Source of the DNA: 2-02-FULL-55-14 sp964581115
GTDB taxonomy: Bacteria; Bacteroidota; Ignavibacteria; UBA10030
Direction of reading: 5' to 3'
Assembly (NCBI GenBank): GCA_964581115.1
Contig: CAZOMY010000041.1
Span: 1 to 24,612, forward strand
DNA: 24,612 nt
The position numbers were made by a program, and so were the translations under genes. The notes beneath the pieces were generated by a model. It was given only the letters and a program-made list of their open reading frames with translations. It had not been told where the DNA came from and made no database searches. The first letter of the stretch is position 1; the number at the start of each line of letters is the position of its first letter. Positions 1 through 7,915 of the stretch are shown in pieces.

Positions 1-123
1 GCGCGCTTGGCGGTTACTGTTCTGACCTCCAGCGGGTTTTTCAGCACCCTGCTAGTAGAGACTCAATGAGTTCTCTGGATCGATCAGAGACCTCATCTCA
101 TCCCACACAACTCTTCGGCATGA
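1..123. other. Left-edge stretch without a supported gene
   Basis: No convincing coding region is seen. The stretch contains the perfect palindrome ACTCAATGAGT at 61-71. Next to it is a small hairpin (TCTCTG at 72-77, CAGAGA at 85-90, 7-nt loop) lying about 35-50 nt past the GH105 stop on the minus strand. It could be a weak terminator for that gene, but no T tract follows. Positions about 33-50, read on the minus strand, contain GGGTGCTGAAAAACCC, which looks like the end of an insertion sequence; this cannot be confirmed here. Confidence 0.4.
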
Positions 124-1329
124 TCAGTTCATCTTGAATACCTGAGATCGTTCAATCTCGATTGCAGCCAGCAGAAATGGTCCGTAGCCCTTGAAGTCGT
201 TCACGCGGCGCGGTTCGCTGACGTAGTACTCATAGCTGCCGTCACGATACGGTTTGCCGCCGAGACCCGACACCTTCACCACTTCACGTAACAGGAGGGT
301 CCCGTCGGCTCCCACGGTCACCAAGTGACGGAGCAGTCCCTCAAAGCTCTCACATCCATACGTTGCATACTCCTTGTCCAGATACCCGCGGTTGGCCCCT
401 TTGACGAAGGCGTACGCGAACATCGCGCTGGCCGATGCCTCCCAATAGTTGCCCGGGGCGCCTCCCTTGTCGAGCACCTGATACCAAAGCTTGCTCTTGC
501 CATCGCGAACAGCCAGCACGGCCGGTGCAAGGTCGCGAAGGATCCTGGTCAGATCCTGACGGTCCGGATGGTCGGCCGGCAGATCATCCAGCACGTCCAC
601 GACCGCCATGCAGAACCATCCGACTGACCTTCCCCAGAAACTCGGCGAGCGCCCAGTGGCCGGATCAGCCCATCGCTGCTCCCGGGATTCGTCCCAACCA
701 TGATAGTACAAGCCGGTCGTGGGATCGCGGAGGTTCTCTTCGATCAGCCGGAACTGACGCACGATGTCGTCGAACGCCGTCGGCTCATTGAATGCCGCCG
801 CATAGTGGGCGTAGAAGGGGCTCCCCATGTACAGTCCGTCGAGCCACATCTGATTCGGATAGATCTGCTTGTGCCAGAATCCTCCGCCCTTCGTGCGGGG
901 ATGGAGCGACAGTTGTTTCCGGATCGTGTCGGCCGCCAGCCGATACCGAACTTCACCGGTCAGTTCGAACATTCGGACGGCCGCTTTGCCCGGAGTGACG
1001 TTGTCGATGTTGAACTCCTCCAGTTCATACGTTCGGATCGATCCGTCCGGGGCGATATAGTGGTCGAGATTCTTCCTGACATAGCGGACGTAGGCCGTGT
1101 CGCCAGTGTGTCGCCACATCTGGTAGAATGCCTCGAGCATCAGCCCCTGTTCGTAATTCCACCGGCGCGACTTGGCTTCGTCCTGGTAGACGATCGAATC
1201 GGGATGGAGGCGGATGAAGCTGTCGGCGATGCGGACCGACCAGGGGGTTTCAGAACGCAGGGAGCGTTCCAGGGATGAACACCCCCCAATGAGCATGCAA
1301 CTCGCGAGTAGCAGGGAAAGAGACATCAT
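124..1329 (-). CDS. GH105 unsaturated rhamnogalacturonyl/glucuronyl hydrolase, lipoprotein
   Basis: This is a 401-residue predicted enzyme that removes the 4,5-unsaturated uronic acid left at the non-reducing end of oligosaccharides after polysaccharide lyase cleavage. The N-terminus is a lipoprotein signal with lipobox LIGGC (Cys17), so it probably acts at a membrane surface. The (alpha/alpha)6-barrel motifs of GH105 are visible: NQMWLDGLYMGSP with the likely catalytic Asp164, then SFWGRSVGWF, and the C-terminal GLGGKPYRDGSYEYYVSEP block. Length fits the family plus a signal. A Met-Met start at 1329 is used; no clear Shine-Dalgarno is seen. It lies downstream of the beta-helix gene on the same strand, separated by a terminator-like hairpin, so it may have its own promoter. 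Substrate (rhamnogalacturonan, ulvan or another uronate polymer) cannot be decided from sequence. Confidence 0.9.
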   Translation of the reverse strand: MMSLSLLLASCMLIGGCSSLERSLRSETPWSVRIADSFIRLHPDSIVYQDEAKSRRWNYEQGLMLEAFYQMWRHTGDTAYVRYVRKNLDHYIAPDGSIRTYELEEFNIDNVTPGKAAVRMFELTGEVRYRLAADTIRKQLSLHPRTKGGGFWHKQIYPNQMWLDGLYMGSPFYAHYAAAFNEPTAFDDIVRQFRLIEENLRDPTTGLYYHGWDESREQRWADPATGRSPSFWGRSVGWFCMAVVDVLDDLPADHPDRQDLTRILRDLAPAVLAVRDGKSKLWYQVLDKGGAPGNYWEASASAMFAYAFVKGANRGYLDKEYATYGCESFEGLLRHLVTVGADGTLLLREVVKVSGLGGKPYRDGSYEYYVSEPRRVNDFKGYGPFLLAAIEIERSQVFKMN

Positions 1330-1342
1330 AGAGCCTCACAAA

Positions 1343-1354
1343 GAAACGTTCGAA
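1343..1354. promoter_or_regulatory. Candidate LacI-type operator upstream of the GH105 gene
   Basis: GAAACGTTCGAA has an AACGTT core with central CG, the general layout of LacI-family operators, and lies 14 bp upstream of the GH105 start. A related sequence, CGAACGTTCG, lies upstream of the GH88 gene, and TTAACGTTTG lies upstream of the TonB receptor gene. AACGTT also occurs inside coding regions of this window (for example 8741, 12402 and 23728), so the evidence is positional only. Confidence 0.25.
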
Positions 1355-1441
1355 TTGCGGCGTCCGAGTTCCGAAGCACTCTATGGTAACTTGGGGAACC
1401 GGAGATTTCAAGCCGTTGCGAAGGCCCGCGGCCGGATGTGA

Positions 1442-1505
1442 GCGGGAGGCCACGCGGCCAGCGTCGCGGCCGTGCATCGGACGGCTCCCGCCACGGCGAC
1501 GCTGG
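1442..1505. repeat. GC-rich region with competing inverted repeats
   Basis: Two stems can form: GCGGGAG (1442-1448) with CTCCCGC (1485-1491), and CCAGCGTCGC (1458-1467) with its exact complement GCGACGCTGG (1496-1505). They interleave, so they are mutually exclusive or pseudoknotted. They lie between the beta-helix terminator hairpin and the GH105 start, in a gene-free gap of 237 bp. Confidence 0.5.
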
Positions 1506-1511
1506 AGACAA

Positions 1512-1547
1512 AACGGGCGGCACACCGTTGCCAGCATGCCGCCCGTT
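1512..1547 (-). terminator. Intrinsic terminator of the beta-helix gene
   Basis: A perfect 11-bp stem (AACGGGCGGCA at 1512-1522 with TGCCGCCCGTT at 1537-1547) and a 14-nt loop lie 20 nt downstream of the beta-helix stop. Read on the minus strand it is followed by TTTTG, a short T tract. This fits Rho-independent termination of the receptor/beta-helix transcription unit. Confidence 0.7.
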
Positions 1548-1566
1548 CGCGATCAACATCATGCCA

Positions 1567-3279
1567 TCACCTGACCAGCATCATCTTCCGGCTCACCGAA
1601 AGCGAACCGCCGGCGAGCCGATACAAATAGAGTCCGGAGGTGAGGCGCGAGGCGTCAAATTCGACCTCGTGCATTCCGGCCGGATGCACCCCCTTCGCCA
1701 GCGTCGCGACCTTGCGACCGAGGACGTCGAAGACCTCGAGGGTCACGTCGAGCTGCGACGGAAGCGAGAACGCGATCCGCGTCGCCGGGTTGAAGGGATT
1801 CGGATAGTTCTGCGCGAGCGCAAATCCGGTCGGGACGGCCTCCACCGCTTCGGCACCCGAGACGGGGTCGGCCAACCAGGCCGTTTTCCGGGCCGGGAAC
1901 CAGTTCAGGTCGCCAACGGGATATCCACCGGTCGCTGCTGTGTAGGCCGGGATCGACGTCGAATAGCCGGCGTTGAGCGTGTCGGTGTAATAGGCGATCC
2001 GATGGCGGTCCATGTCATGCATCGAGCGCTGCCACAAGGACGAGGGGGTATTTTTGGTCTTGTTCCCCCCGTTTGGAGCACGATACCAGCGCATCAGGTT
2101 CAGCATGAGCTTCGGCGCCGCCGTCAGCGCGATGGGCGCGGTGGATTTTGTGAACGCCGTCGTCGAGTCGGCGCCAAGGCGGGTGTTGATGTGCCACGAC
2201 AGCGGCCTTCCCTCGCCGAGCACGCCTTGGGCGGCTAGCCCCGCCAGGAATGCCGCACCGGAATCGGAGATGCTGTAGTGATTGTTCTTGACGGTCCAGA
2301 CGGTCGTATCGTTGGGCGCTGTGAAGATCCACACCATCCGGTTCGACCCGTTCGGATACTTCTCGCCATGATTGGCCCATTCCGCCTGGCGCGTGGCATC
2401 CGCCGAATCCTCTCCCGACGCGAAGGCGTCGATGAACAGATTGTTCGTGATGATCGCCCGCGGACCCATCGACCCGAGCGACAGCAAGCCGTGGAACGAC
2501 ATCCCGTTCACGACCGTGTTATGGTCGAAAAGGAAGTATCGCAGCGCTCCCGTCCCCGCCGTTGGGTTCCCGAAATTGTAGTGACGGATGACCCGGTCCT
2601 GGAAATTAACCCAGGTGTTGTTCACGCAGATCAGCGTGTCGACCGAGACATCGCGCAAGTCGATGCCTTTACCGGCCCCGAGATTCGAGGTGCTGAGCGC
2701 ACCCATGTCGGCGAAGATCGAGTTCGTCACCTTGACTGTTACGGTGGCGGAGCCGGTACGAAGGTGCTGGCCGGCGATCTGTGCAAACACGCAGCTGTCG
2801 ATGGTCATGCTCGAGCCCGCGCTCGAGGTGTTGATGATACCTCCCTGGACATTGTTGAAGTTCGTGTCGACGGGCTCGAAATAGCCGACGATCGAGAGAT
2901 TCCGGAGGTCCAGCTTTCCACCGCGCAGCTGGAACAGATATCCGGGAGGACGCTCGGGGTTCGATCCCGTCCCCGTCGGATAGAGATAGATGATGGGGCG
3001 TTTGCCGGCCCCGTGGGCCGCGCGCATACGGAGCGTCTTGCCCGCATCCACGTTGAACAGTGCGTTGGCAAGATAGACGCCGTTCCGGTCGAGCTCATAC
3101 ACACGGTTCGCCGGAATGCCGTTGTTCGCCGTGGTATCGGCCACGATCTGAGCGTTCAGATACGAGGTCGGCTGCCCGTTGTATGGGATCAGCCGAAGGA
3201 CACTCTCCTGGGCCGACATCAATCCGACGATGCCGACGATCAACAGGAGGAGCCGTCCAAGAGGTCGCAGCAGGTGCAT
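1567..3279 (-). CDS. T9SS-secreted parallel beta-helix protein, possible polysaccharide lyase
   Basis: This is a 570-residue secreted protein. It has a signal peptide (MHLLRPLGRLLLLIVGIVGLMSAQ), then a region rich in short strand-turn units such as LDLRNLSIVGYF, MTIDSCVFAQIAG, VKVTNSIFADMG and AIITNNLFIDAF. These are characteristic of right-handed parallel beta-helices (roughly residues 40-330). The C-terminal ~85 residues are a type A T9SS sorting domain: ALAQNYPNPFNPATRIAFSL, VFDVLGRKVATL, SGLYLYRLAGG and the ending MMLVR. ATG at 3279 is chosen because GGAGG (3285-3289) sits 5 nt upstream; the longer TTG start at 3294 would put that site inside the gene. It follows the TonB receptor gene by 69 nt, probably in one operon. 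Context suggests cleavage or binding of an acidic polysaccharide, but no catalytic residues could be assigned. Confidence 0.8.
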   Translation of the reverse strand: MHLLRPLGRLLLLIVGIVGLMSAQESVLRLIPYNGQPTSYLNAQIVADTTANNGIPANRVYELDRNGVYLANALFNVDAGKTLRMRAAHGAGKRPIIYLYPTGTGSNPERPPGYLFQLRGGKLDLRNLSIVGYFEPVDTNFNNVQGGIINTSSAGSSMTIDSCVFAQIAGQHLRTGSATVTVKVTNSIFADMGALSTSNLGAGKGIDLRDVSVDTLICVNNTWVNFQDRVIRHYNFGNPTAGTGALRYFLFDHNTVVNGMSFHGLLSLGSMGPRAIITNNLFIDAFASGEDSADATRQAEWANHGEKYPNGSNRMVWIFTAPNDTTVWTVKNNHYSISDSGAAFLAGLAAQGVLGEGRPLSWHINTRLGADSTTAFTKSTAPIALTAAPKLMLNLMRWYRAPNGGNKTKNTPSSLWQRSMHDMDRHRIAYYTDTLNAGYSTSIPAYTAATGGYPVGDLNWFPARKTAWLADPVSGAEAVEAVPTGFALAQNYPNPFNPATRIAFSLPSQLDVTLEVFDVLGRKVATLAKGVHPAGMHEVEFDASRLTSGLYLYRLAGGSLSVSRKMMLVR

Positions 3280-3284
3280 GGTCG

Positions 3285-3289
3285 CCTCC
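3285..3289 (-). promoter_or_regulatory. Ribosome binding site deciding the beta-helix start
   Basis: GGAGG on the minus strand lies 5 nt before the ATG at 3279. It lies within the upstream TTG-initiated extension, which argues for the shorter protein. Confidence 0.75.
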
Positions 3290-3348
3290 AGCAATGATAA
3301 AAGGTGTGAGTGTGATGGTGAATGGAGCAGGATGACAAACTGATGGAT

Positions 3349-6342
3349 CTACAACTCAACTTTAACCCCGAGGTCGGCGGTCGTGCCGTACCGCTCGGCG
3401 ATGTTCGGTATGGTGTATCCGATGACGCGATTGGTGATCGACGATCCCTCCCGGATGTCCGTCAGGTTGTTCAGATTCAACAGCAGTGAGATCCCGGGAG
3501 CCAGTTCCTGTTTGACCGAGAGGTCGAGTCGCGTGAACCGGTTCACCACCAGGTCGCTGCGGCCGCTGGCGCTGAACGCGTCATTGTAGCCCGCCTGGTG
3601 ATAGACCGACAATCGTGCTGAGAACCCTCCGATGTCGTAGCCGAGCGCAATGTTCCCGAAGAATTCCGGCTGTCCTTCAAGCTTCTGCGTGTTGTCGATC
3701 GTCACGCTCTTGTACAGCGGGAACGGAATGCCGGGGAACTCGGGCAGGAAGTAGTAACTCGTGTCGATGGTGGTCGAGAGCAGATGCGTGCGTGACCGCG
3801 TGATCGAGAAGTTGTAGTTGAGCACGACATGCTGCAGGAACCCGGGCATGAACGAGAAGTTCATCTGGTGCTCGAATTCCATCCCCCATACCTGTGTCGG
3901 CTGTTTCGAGTTGTAGGGCACCGTCAGCGCGTAGTCGCCCGAATGGATCGTTCGCCACGAGATGCCGAATTCGTCCAAAAGAGCATTACCCGTTGTCGAG
4001 GCGCCGCTCAGAACGTGGAACATGTCCGCGATCTCCTTGTAGAAGCCGGAGATGGAGATGAGGCCGATGCCGGGACCGAACAAGGAGGTGTTCACCTCGT
4101 AATTCCACGCTTTGGCCGTCCTGAGCTTTGGATTGCCGAGGATGAGGCGCTTGGCGTTGCTGAATCCGGTCCAGGAGATGAACTTCTCGAGACGCAGGTT
4201 GAAATCGGGCCTGGCCAGGGCGCGGTAGGCCGACAGTCGAATGAGGGCGAAGTCGACCGGACGGAGCGTCAGTTGCACGTTGGGGAGGACGACCGTCTCC
4301 GCGTACGTCGCGCTCGTGTCCTTCGTGATGCCCATCGGCACCGGGAACCCGCCGATCGAAACTGGAGACCATCGCGAGTCGTAATCGTTCAGTTCCCGCT
4401 CGACCCGGACCCCGGCAACGAGTGTCGCCAAGGTTCCCCAGTGGAGGGTATTCATCGCGTAGGCCGCCGTGACCCGTTCATGGACGCCGTAGAAGTCGGC
4501 GTCGATGGCGGGATTATCGTGGTATTCGCGGATCCCGCTCAGGTCGACACCGTTACGATTGAGCGCGTACCATTGACGCAGCGCGTCGCGATTGATCAAG
4601 GGAGCGATGCGGTACGCGTCAAACAGGTCGCGATGGCCGGCCGGGGAGTCGAGGAATTCAGCCGCCGTGATGAACCGGCTTGTGGGCGCAGCGAGAAAGC
4701 GCAGATAGAAGGGCTCGAACCGGGTCCCGCGCAGGTCTTTCACCTGCACCGACCCGTCAGCCGCGAATTGGTGGTCTTGCCAATAGCCCAGGTAGTACGG
4801 AGAGTATAGCTCACCCCGGTCTCGACCCCTCAACTTGCTCCGGTACTTCCCGCCGACCTTGAACACGCCCGCCAGGTCGTTCAACATCTGGTAGGATGTC
4901 TGGAAGTTGAGATGGGCCGTTCGTTCCCGGTCGGCGCTCTCTTCTGTGCGATACGTGGCCGAATAGAGGATCGCCGATTCGAAGCTGTTCAGCGCCGCGG
5001 CGATCAGCAGCTCCGGCCGGTCCTTGATAAGCGGCGTGTACCCCATGCCGGAGATCGGCGTGCCGTCTGGAGCGGCATTCGACGACTCCCGAAAGTCCAT
5101 ATAATAGTCATAGGGGAATTCCGAGAGCGACTGGCCGTACGATGCCCCCCAGGTCACGAGCAGCGGTCCGAGGAAGCTCTCCCCTTGCAACGAACTGTTG
5201 AGTGTGCTGATCTTCTGCTCGCGGTCGCGGAACGAGTAATAGACGTCATCGGTCACCGGATAATTGCGCGAGGAGGTCAGGTAGTCGCGATCGGTGCGGC
5301 TGTAAACGTTGTTGAGCCGGACGGATCCGCCGTCGGGGGTCGTGACGTCGAGGAACAGACCGGCGCCGGAGCGCTTTCGGATCTCGTCGGTGTATTCCAG
5401 CGTGAAGTCGTTGATGAAGTATGAGGTCGAACCGCTCACGCTCTGATCATAGTCGAGGTCGTATCGCTCACTGCTCCGCGTGCGTCGCTCCAGGTTGCCC
5501 GAAATCTGCACGCCGAAGAGGTCGTCGAAGAATCGTTCGCCGTAACGGACGGTCACGTCGTAGTGGGCCAGCCCGTTCGTCAAGTGGTGATAGTTCCCCT
5601 TCAGGTCGAGCCGCAGCAGACGCTCTGCAGGGGCCTTCTTCGTGACGAGATTGACGGAGCCAGCGATCGCGTCGGCGTCCATGTCGGATGTGAGCGCCTT
5701 GAAGAGTTCGACGCCTGCCAACGAACCCTGCGAGATCATGCTCATGTCGACCCCCCGCGCCTCGGCGTCGGTCGGCGGGATCTTCACACCGTCGATCGTG
5801 ATCGTGCTGAACTTGTCGCTCATCCCGCGCAGGATCACCTTGCTCGCCTCGCCCCCCGACCGGAGCAACGACACCCCGGGCAATCGTCCGATGACCTCGG
5901 CGGCATTCACATCCGGGAGCTCCTGAATGCGCTCTTCTGAGACGACGTTCACGATCGTGTTCGATGCCAGCTGTTGGTTGACCGCCGCGATCTGGCCCTT
6001 CAGCTGGCCGGTCACCACAACCTCTTCGCCCTCAAGGAGGGCCTGCGAAAGCCGGATGATGAGTGTGAGCTCATCCGAGCCGAGAGTTACGCTACGGCTG
6101 GTGGGATGATAACCGAGGTAGGAGACTTTCAATGAGTAGGCGCCGGGAGCGACGCCGGAGAGCCGAAAGCGGCCTTCGATGTCGGTCGGCGCTCCGATCG
6201 CGGTCCCTTCCAGCATGACGCTTGCGCCGACGAGGGGTTCTGCTGTGGCCGAGTCTACGACCGACCCCCGGATGATACCTTGTCCAACAGCCGACGCCAG
6301 GGGCACGAGGATCGCGAGCGACAAACGTGGCAGAAGTGTCAT
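3349..6342 (-). CDS. TonB-dependent outer-membrane receptor with carboxypeptidase-regulatory-like N-domain
   Basis: This 997-residue outer-membrane transporter probably imports oligosaccharides using TonB energy. A signal peptide (to about residue 20) is followed by a CarboxypepD_reg-like beta-sandwich (about 23-110: GIIRGSVVDSATAEPLVGAS, then IEGRFRLSGVAPGAYSLKVSYLGY). The plug domain is at about 125-235 (NVVSEERIQELPDVNAAEVI, then VILRGMSDKFSTITIDGV and AIAGSVNLVTKKAP). A long 22-strand-type barrel follows, ending in DLGVKVEL. The plug resembles receptors of the Caulobacter oligosaccharide-uptake type rather than classical SusC, and no SusD-like lipoprotein lies beside it. No Shine-Dalgarno is visible before the ATG. 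It is transcribed divergently from a LacI-type regulator and is followed by the beta-helix gene, so it is probably the import gate of this polysaccharide locus. Confidence 0.92.
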   Translation of the reverse strand: MTLLPRLSLAILVPLASAVGQGIIRGSVVDSATAEPLVGASVMLEGTAIGAPTDIEGRFRLSGVAPGAYSLKVSYLGYHPTSRSVTLGSDELTLIIRLSQALLEGEEVVVTGQLKGQIAAVNQQLASNTIVNVVSEERIQELPDVNAAEVIGRLPGVSLLRSGGEASKVILRGMSDKFSTITIDGVKIPPTDAEARGVDMSMISQGSLAGVELFKALTSDMDADAIAGSVNLVTKKAPAERLLRLDLKGNYHHLTNGLAHYDVTVRYGERFFDDLFGVQISGNLERRTRSSERYDLDYDQSVSGSTSYFINDFTLEYTDEIRKRSGAGLFLDVTTPDGGSVRLNNVYSRTDRDYLTSSRNYPVTDDVYYSFRDREQKISTLNSSLQGESFLGPLLVTWGASYGQSLSEFPYDYYMDFRESSNAAPDGTPISGMGYTPLIKDRPELLIAAALNSFESAILYSATYRTEESADRERTAHLNFQTSYQMLNDLAGVFKVGGKYRSKLRGRDRGELYSPYYLGYWQDHQFAADGSVQVKDLRGTRFEPFYLRFLAAPTSRFITAAEFLDSPAGHRDLFDAYRIAPLINRDALRQWYALNRNGVDLSGIREYHDNPAIDADFYGVHERVTAAYAMNTLHWGTLATLVAGVRVERELNDYDSRWSPVSIGGFPVPMGITKDTSATYAETVVLPNVQLTLRPVDFALIRLSAYRALARPDFNLRLEKFISWTGFSNAKRLILGNPKLRTAKAWNYEVNTSLFGPGIGLISISGFYKEIADMFHVLSGASTTGNALLDEFGISWRTIHSGDYALTVPYNSKQPTQVWGMEFEHQMNFSFMPGFLQHVVLNYNFSITRSRTHLLSTTIDTSYYFLPEFPGIPFPLYKSVTIDNTQKLEGQPEFFGNIALGYDIGGFSARLSVYHQAGYNDAFSASGRSDLVVNRFTRLDLSVKQELAPGISLLLNLNNLTDIREGSSITNRVIGYTIPNIAERYGTTADLGVKVEL

Positions 6343-6402
6343 GACTTCGAGTGTGGTGGTTTCAACTTAGACGAAAGTAGGCGCGAAAGAGTAAATGCTT
6401 AC

Positions 6403-6414
6403 TTTAACGTTTGC
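6403..6414. promoter_or_regulatory. Candidate LacI-type operator at the TonB-receptor promoter
   Basis: TTTAACGTTTGC has a central-CG, AACGTT-cored half-palindrome and lies between the candidate receptor promoter and the receptor start. A second similar half-site, CGTAAACGATAA, lies at 6454-6465. Such placement is what a divergently encoded LacI repressor would need, but this is inference from position and core only. Confidence 0.35.
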
Positions 6415-6417
6415 CAT

Positions 6418-6446
6418 AGTTTGAGATGAATATTCCTTAGTGTCAA
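6418..6446 (-). promoter_or_regulatory. Possible TonB-receptor promoter
   Basis: A consensus TTGACA -35 lies on the minus strand at 6446-6441. The matching -10 is poor (CAAACT at 17-bp spacing, AACTAT at 19), so this is tentative. The promoter would point toward the receptor gene and be followed at once by the AACGTT-cored site at 6403-6414. Confidence 0.3.
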
Positions 6447-6526
6447 GTTAATTCGTAAACGATAAAGATTAGTGTAATTGCGAACATTGCAGGCGAATCC
6501 ATGTGATTCCAAGAGCTTAGAATGTG

Positions 6527-6555
6527 TTGACTCTATGCAGTATTCTGATTATAAC
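6527..6555 (+). promoter_or_regulatory. Sigma-70-like promoter of the lacI-type gene
   Basis: TTGACT (6527-6532) and TATAAC (6550-6555) are separated by exactly 17 bp and each match the sigma-70 consensus at 5 of 6 positions. The surrounding 6400-6570 stretch is much more AT-rich than the rest of the window. Transcription would start near 6562, giving a leader of about 70 nt to the ATG at 6633. Confidence 0.65.
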
Positions 6556-6632
6556 TTATCAACTTGAAGGTTTAAGTAAATCTGACGAATTTGCAGTCCA
6601 AACCATCTCGAGTCAGGACCGCGGACAATCAC

Positions 6633-7676
6633 ATGCGCGAAAAGGCAGTCACCCTTAACGACATCGCTCAGAAACTCAACTTCTCAACGGTCACGATCTC
6701 CAAGGCTCTGCGCGACCACCCCGATATTTCTGTCGCCACGAAAAAGCTGGTCCGACAAGCGGCCGACGAGTTGGGCTATACGCCCAACATCATGGCCCGC
6801 AATCTGTCTGCCCGACGGTCGCGTACGATCGGCGTCATCGTGCCAAAGATCGCCCACTTCTTCTTCTCCTCGATCATCGAGCACATTTACAATCTCGCGT
6901 TCGCAAACAACTACGAGATCATTCTGACGGTATCGCAAGAGAACGCCGAACGGGAGAAACGACACGTGCAGACCCTGCTGGCGATGAAGGTCGACGGCAT
7001 CATCGTGTCGATCACACAAGAGACGCGACACGACGACATCTTTCGACTCGTGCAGCGGCGGGGCGTACCGCTCGTCTTCATGGACCGCATTCCGGTCATG
7101 GAGAACATTAATCGTGTCTCGGTGGACGATCGCGCCGGCGCCCGGATGGGGATCGAACATGCGATCAAACTCGGCTATCGCCGCATCGGTCATTTGGCGG
7201 GATACACGAACGTCAACATCGGCCGGGACCGCAAGCAGGGTTTTCTCGACGCCATGGAAGCCTACAAACTCCCGGTGAACTCCGACTGGGTCCTTGAGGG
7301 CGGCTTCGGTGAAGATTACGGGTACGACGCCTTCATGCGTCTCCATCAGGCCCGGAATCTTCCCGACCTTCTTTTCACGGTCACGTATCCGGTCGCCCTC
7401 GGCGTTTACACCGCTGCCCGCGAGGTCGGCGCGCGCATCCCGGAGGACGTCGATCTGCTTTGCTTCGGCAACGCCAAGATGCAGGAATTCCTGTCGCCGC
7501 AGCTGAGCTGCATCGACCAGAACACGGCCGCCATTAGCAAGGGCGCCATGGACCTGATGCTCGAGATCATCGGCCAGAACGAACCGTCAGAGCCCCGCGC
7601 AGTCACCGTCCCAACCTCGCTCGTCTTGCGCGAGACGTGCACCGGCTTCAAAACGATCGTGAAGAACAATCCATAG
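6633..7676 (+). CDS. LacI-family transcriptional regulator
   Basis: This is a 347-residue DNA-binding regulator. The N-terminal HTH with hinge is plain (VTLNDIAQKLNFSTVTISKALRDH, then LGYTPNIMARNLSARRSRTIGVIVP). A periplasmic-binding-protein-like sugar-sensing domain follows (FFSSIIEHIYNLAFANNYEI, MKVDGIIVS, PLVFMDRIP, VSVDDRAGARMGIEHAIKLGYRRIGHLAG, and the C-terminal TSLVLRETC). The ATG at 6633 is preferred because the HTH begins five residues later; an in-frame TTG at 6591 would add 14 poorly structured residues, and neither start has a good Shine-Dalgarno. It is divergent from the TonB receptor gene and flanked by carbohydrate-degradation genes. It probably controls this locus in response to a degradation product. 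Confidence 0.93.
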   Translation: MREKAVTLNDIAQKLNFSTVTISKALRDHPDISVATKKLVRQAADELGYTPNIMARNLSARRSRTIGVIVPKIAHFFFSSIIEHIYNLAFANNYEIILTVSQENAEREKRHVQTLLAMKVDGIIVSITQETRHDDIFRLVQRRGVPLVFMDRIPVMENINRVSVDDRAGARMGIEHAIKLGYRRIGHLAGYTNVNIGRDRKQGFLDAMEAYKLPVNSDWVLEGGFGEDYGYDAFMRLHQARNLPDLLFTVTYPVALGVYTAAREVGARIPEDVDLLCFGNAKMQEFLSPQLSCIDQNTAAISKGAMDLMLEIIGQNEPSEPRAVTVPTSLVLRETCTGFKTIVKNNP

Positions 7677-7705
7677 CCGCCACCGAGGACATCAGTTGAA
7701 TGCCA

Positions 7706-7741
7706 AAGGGCGCGGATGGTCGTAATGACCTCCGCGCCCTT
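7706..7741. terminator. Hairpin terminator after the lacI-type gene
   Basis: A perfect 11-bp stem (AAGGGCGCGGA at 7706-7716, TCCGCGCCCTT at 7731-7741) lies 30 nt after the regulator stop. Its loop can itself pair as GGTC/GACC. There is no clean T tract on either side. It sits between convergent genes and may serve both. Confidence 0.55.
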
Positions 7742-7750
7742 CGGGTTGAC

Positions 7751-7902
7751 CTCACCTTACTTTGGTTCTTGGCACTTGAGATTGAGTATTGGACCTTGGT
7801 GCATCCTCAAGTGATTCGCCAGAACGTGCCGGGGCACTTGTCTCCAATCAAGCACCAAGCGCCACGTCTCAGATTCAAGTCCCAAGTACCAAGACCTAAG
7901 GC
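7751..7902. repeat. Large imperfect hairpin made of degenerate 7-bp units
   Basis: The left arm (about 7764-7802) and the reverse complement of the right arm (7852-7890) match at about 29 of 39 positions. Inner stems are TTGGTGC/GCACCAA and CAAGTG/CACTTG. Both arms show a 7-bp period: units such as CAAGTCC, CAAGTAC and CAAGACC on the right, and TTGGTTC, TTGGCAC and TTGAGAT on the left. No coding sequence is seen. It lies in the convergent gap between the lacI-type gene and the GH2 gene. Confidence 0.7.
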
Positions 7903-7915
7903 CGGTCGACATCCT

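Noticed and set aside
2278..3297. Long plus-strand reading frame opposite the beta-helix gene
   Set aside because: It is antisense to a clear coding gene, has no recognisable domains and has Arg/Asp-rich composition typical of antisense frames in GC-rich DNA.
3829..4809. Plus-strand reading frame inside the TonB receptor gene
   Set aside because: It is antisense to a confident 997-residue receptor and shows no family motifs.
6591..6632. TTG start for the LacI-type regulator
   Set aside because: The extra 14 residues precede the usual HTH start and have no better ribosome binding site; ATG at 6633 fits the family.
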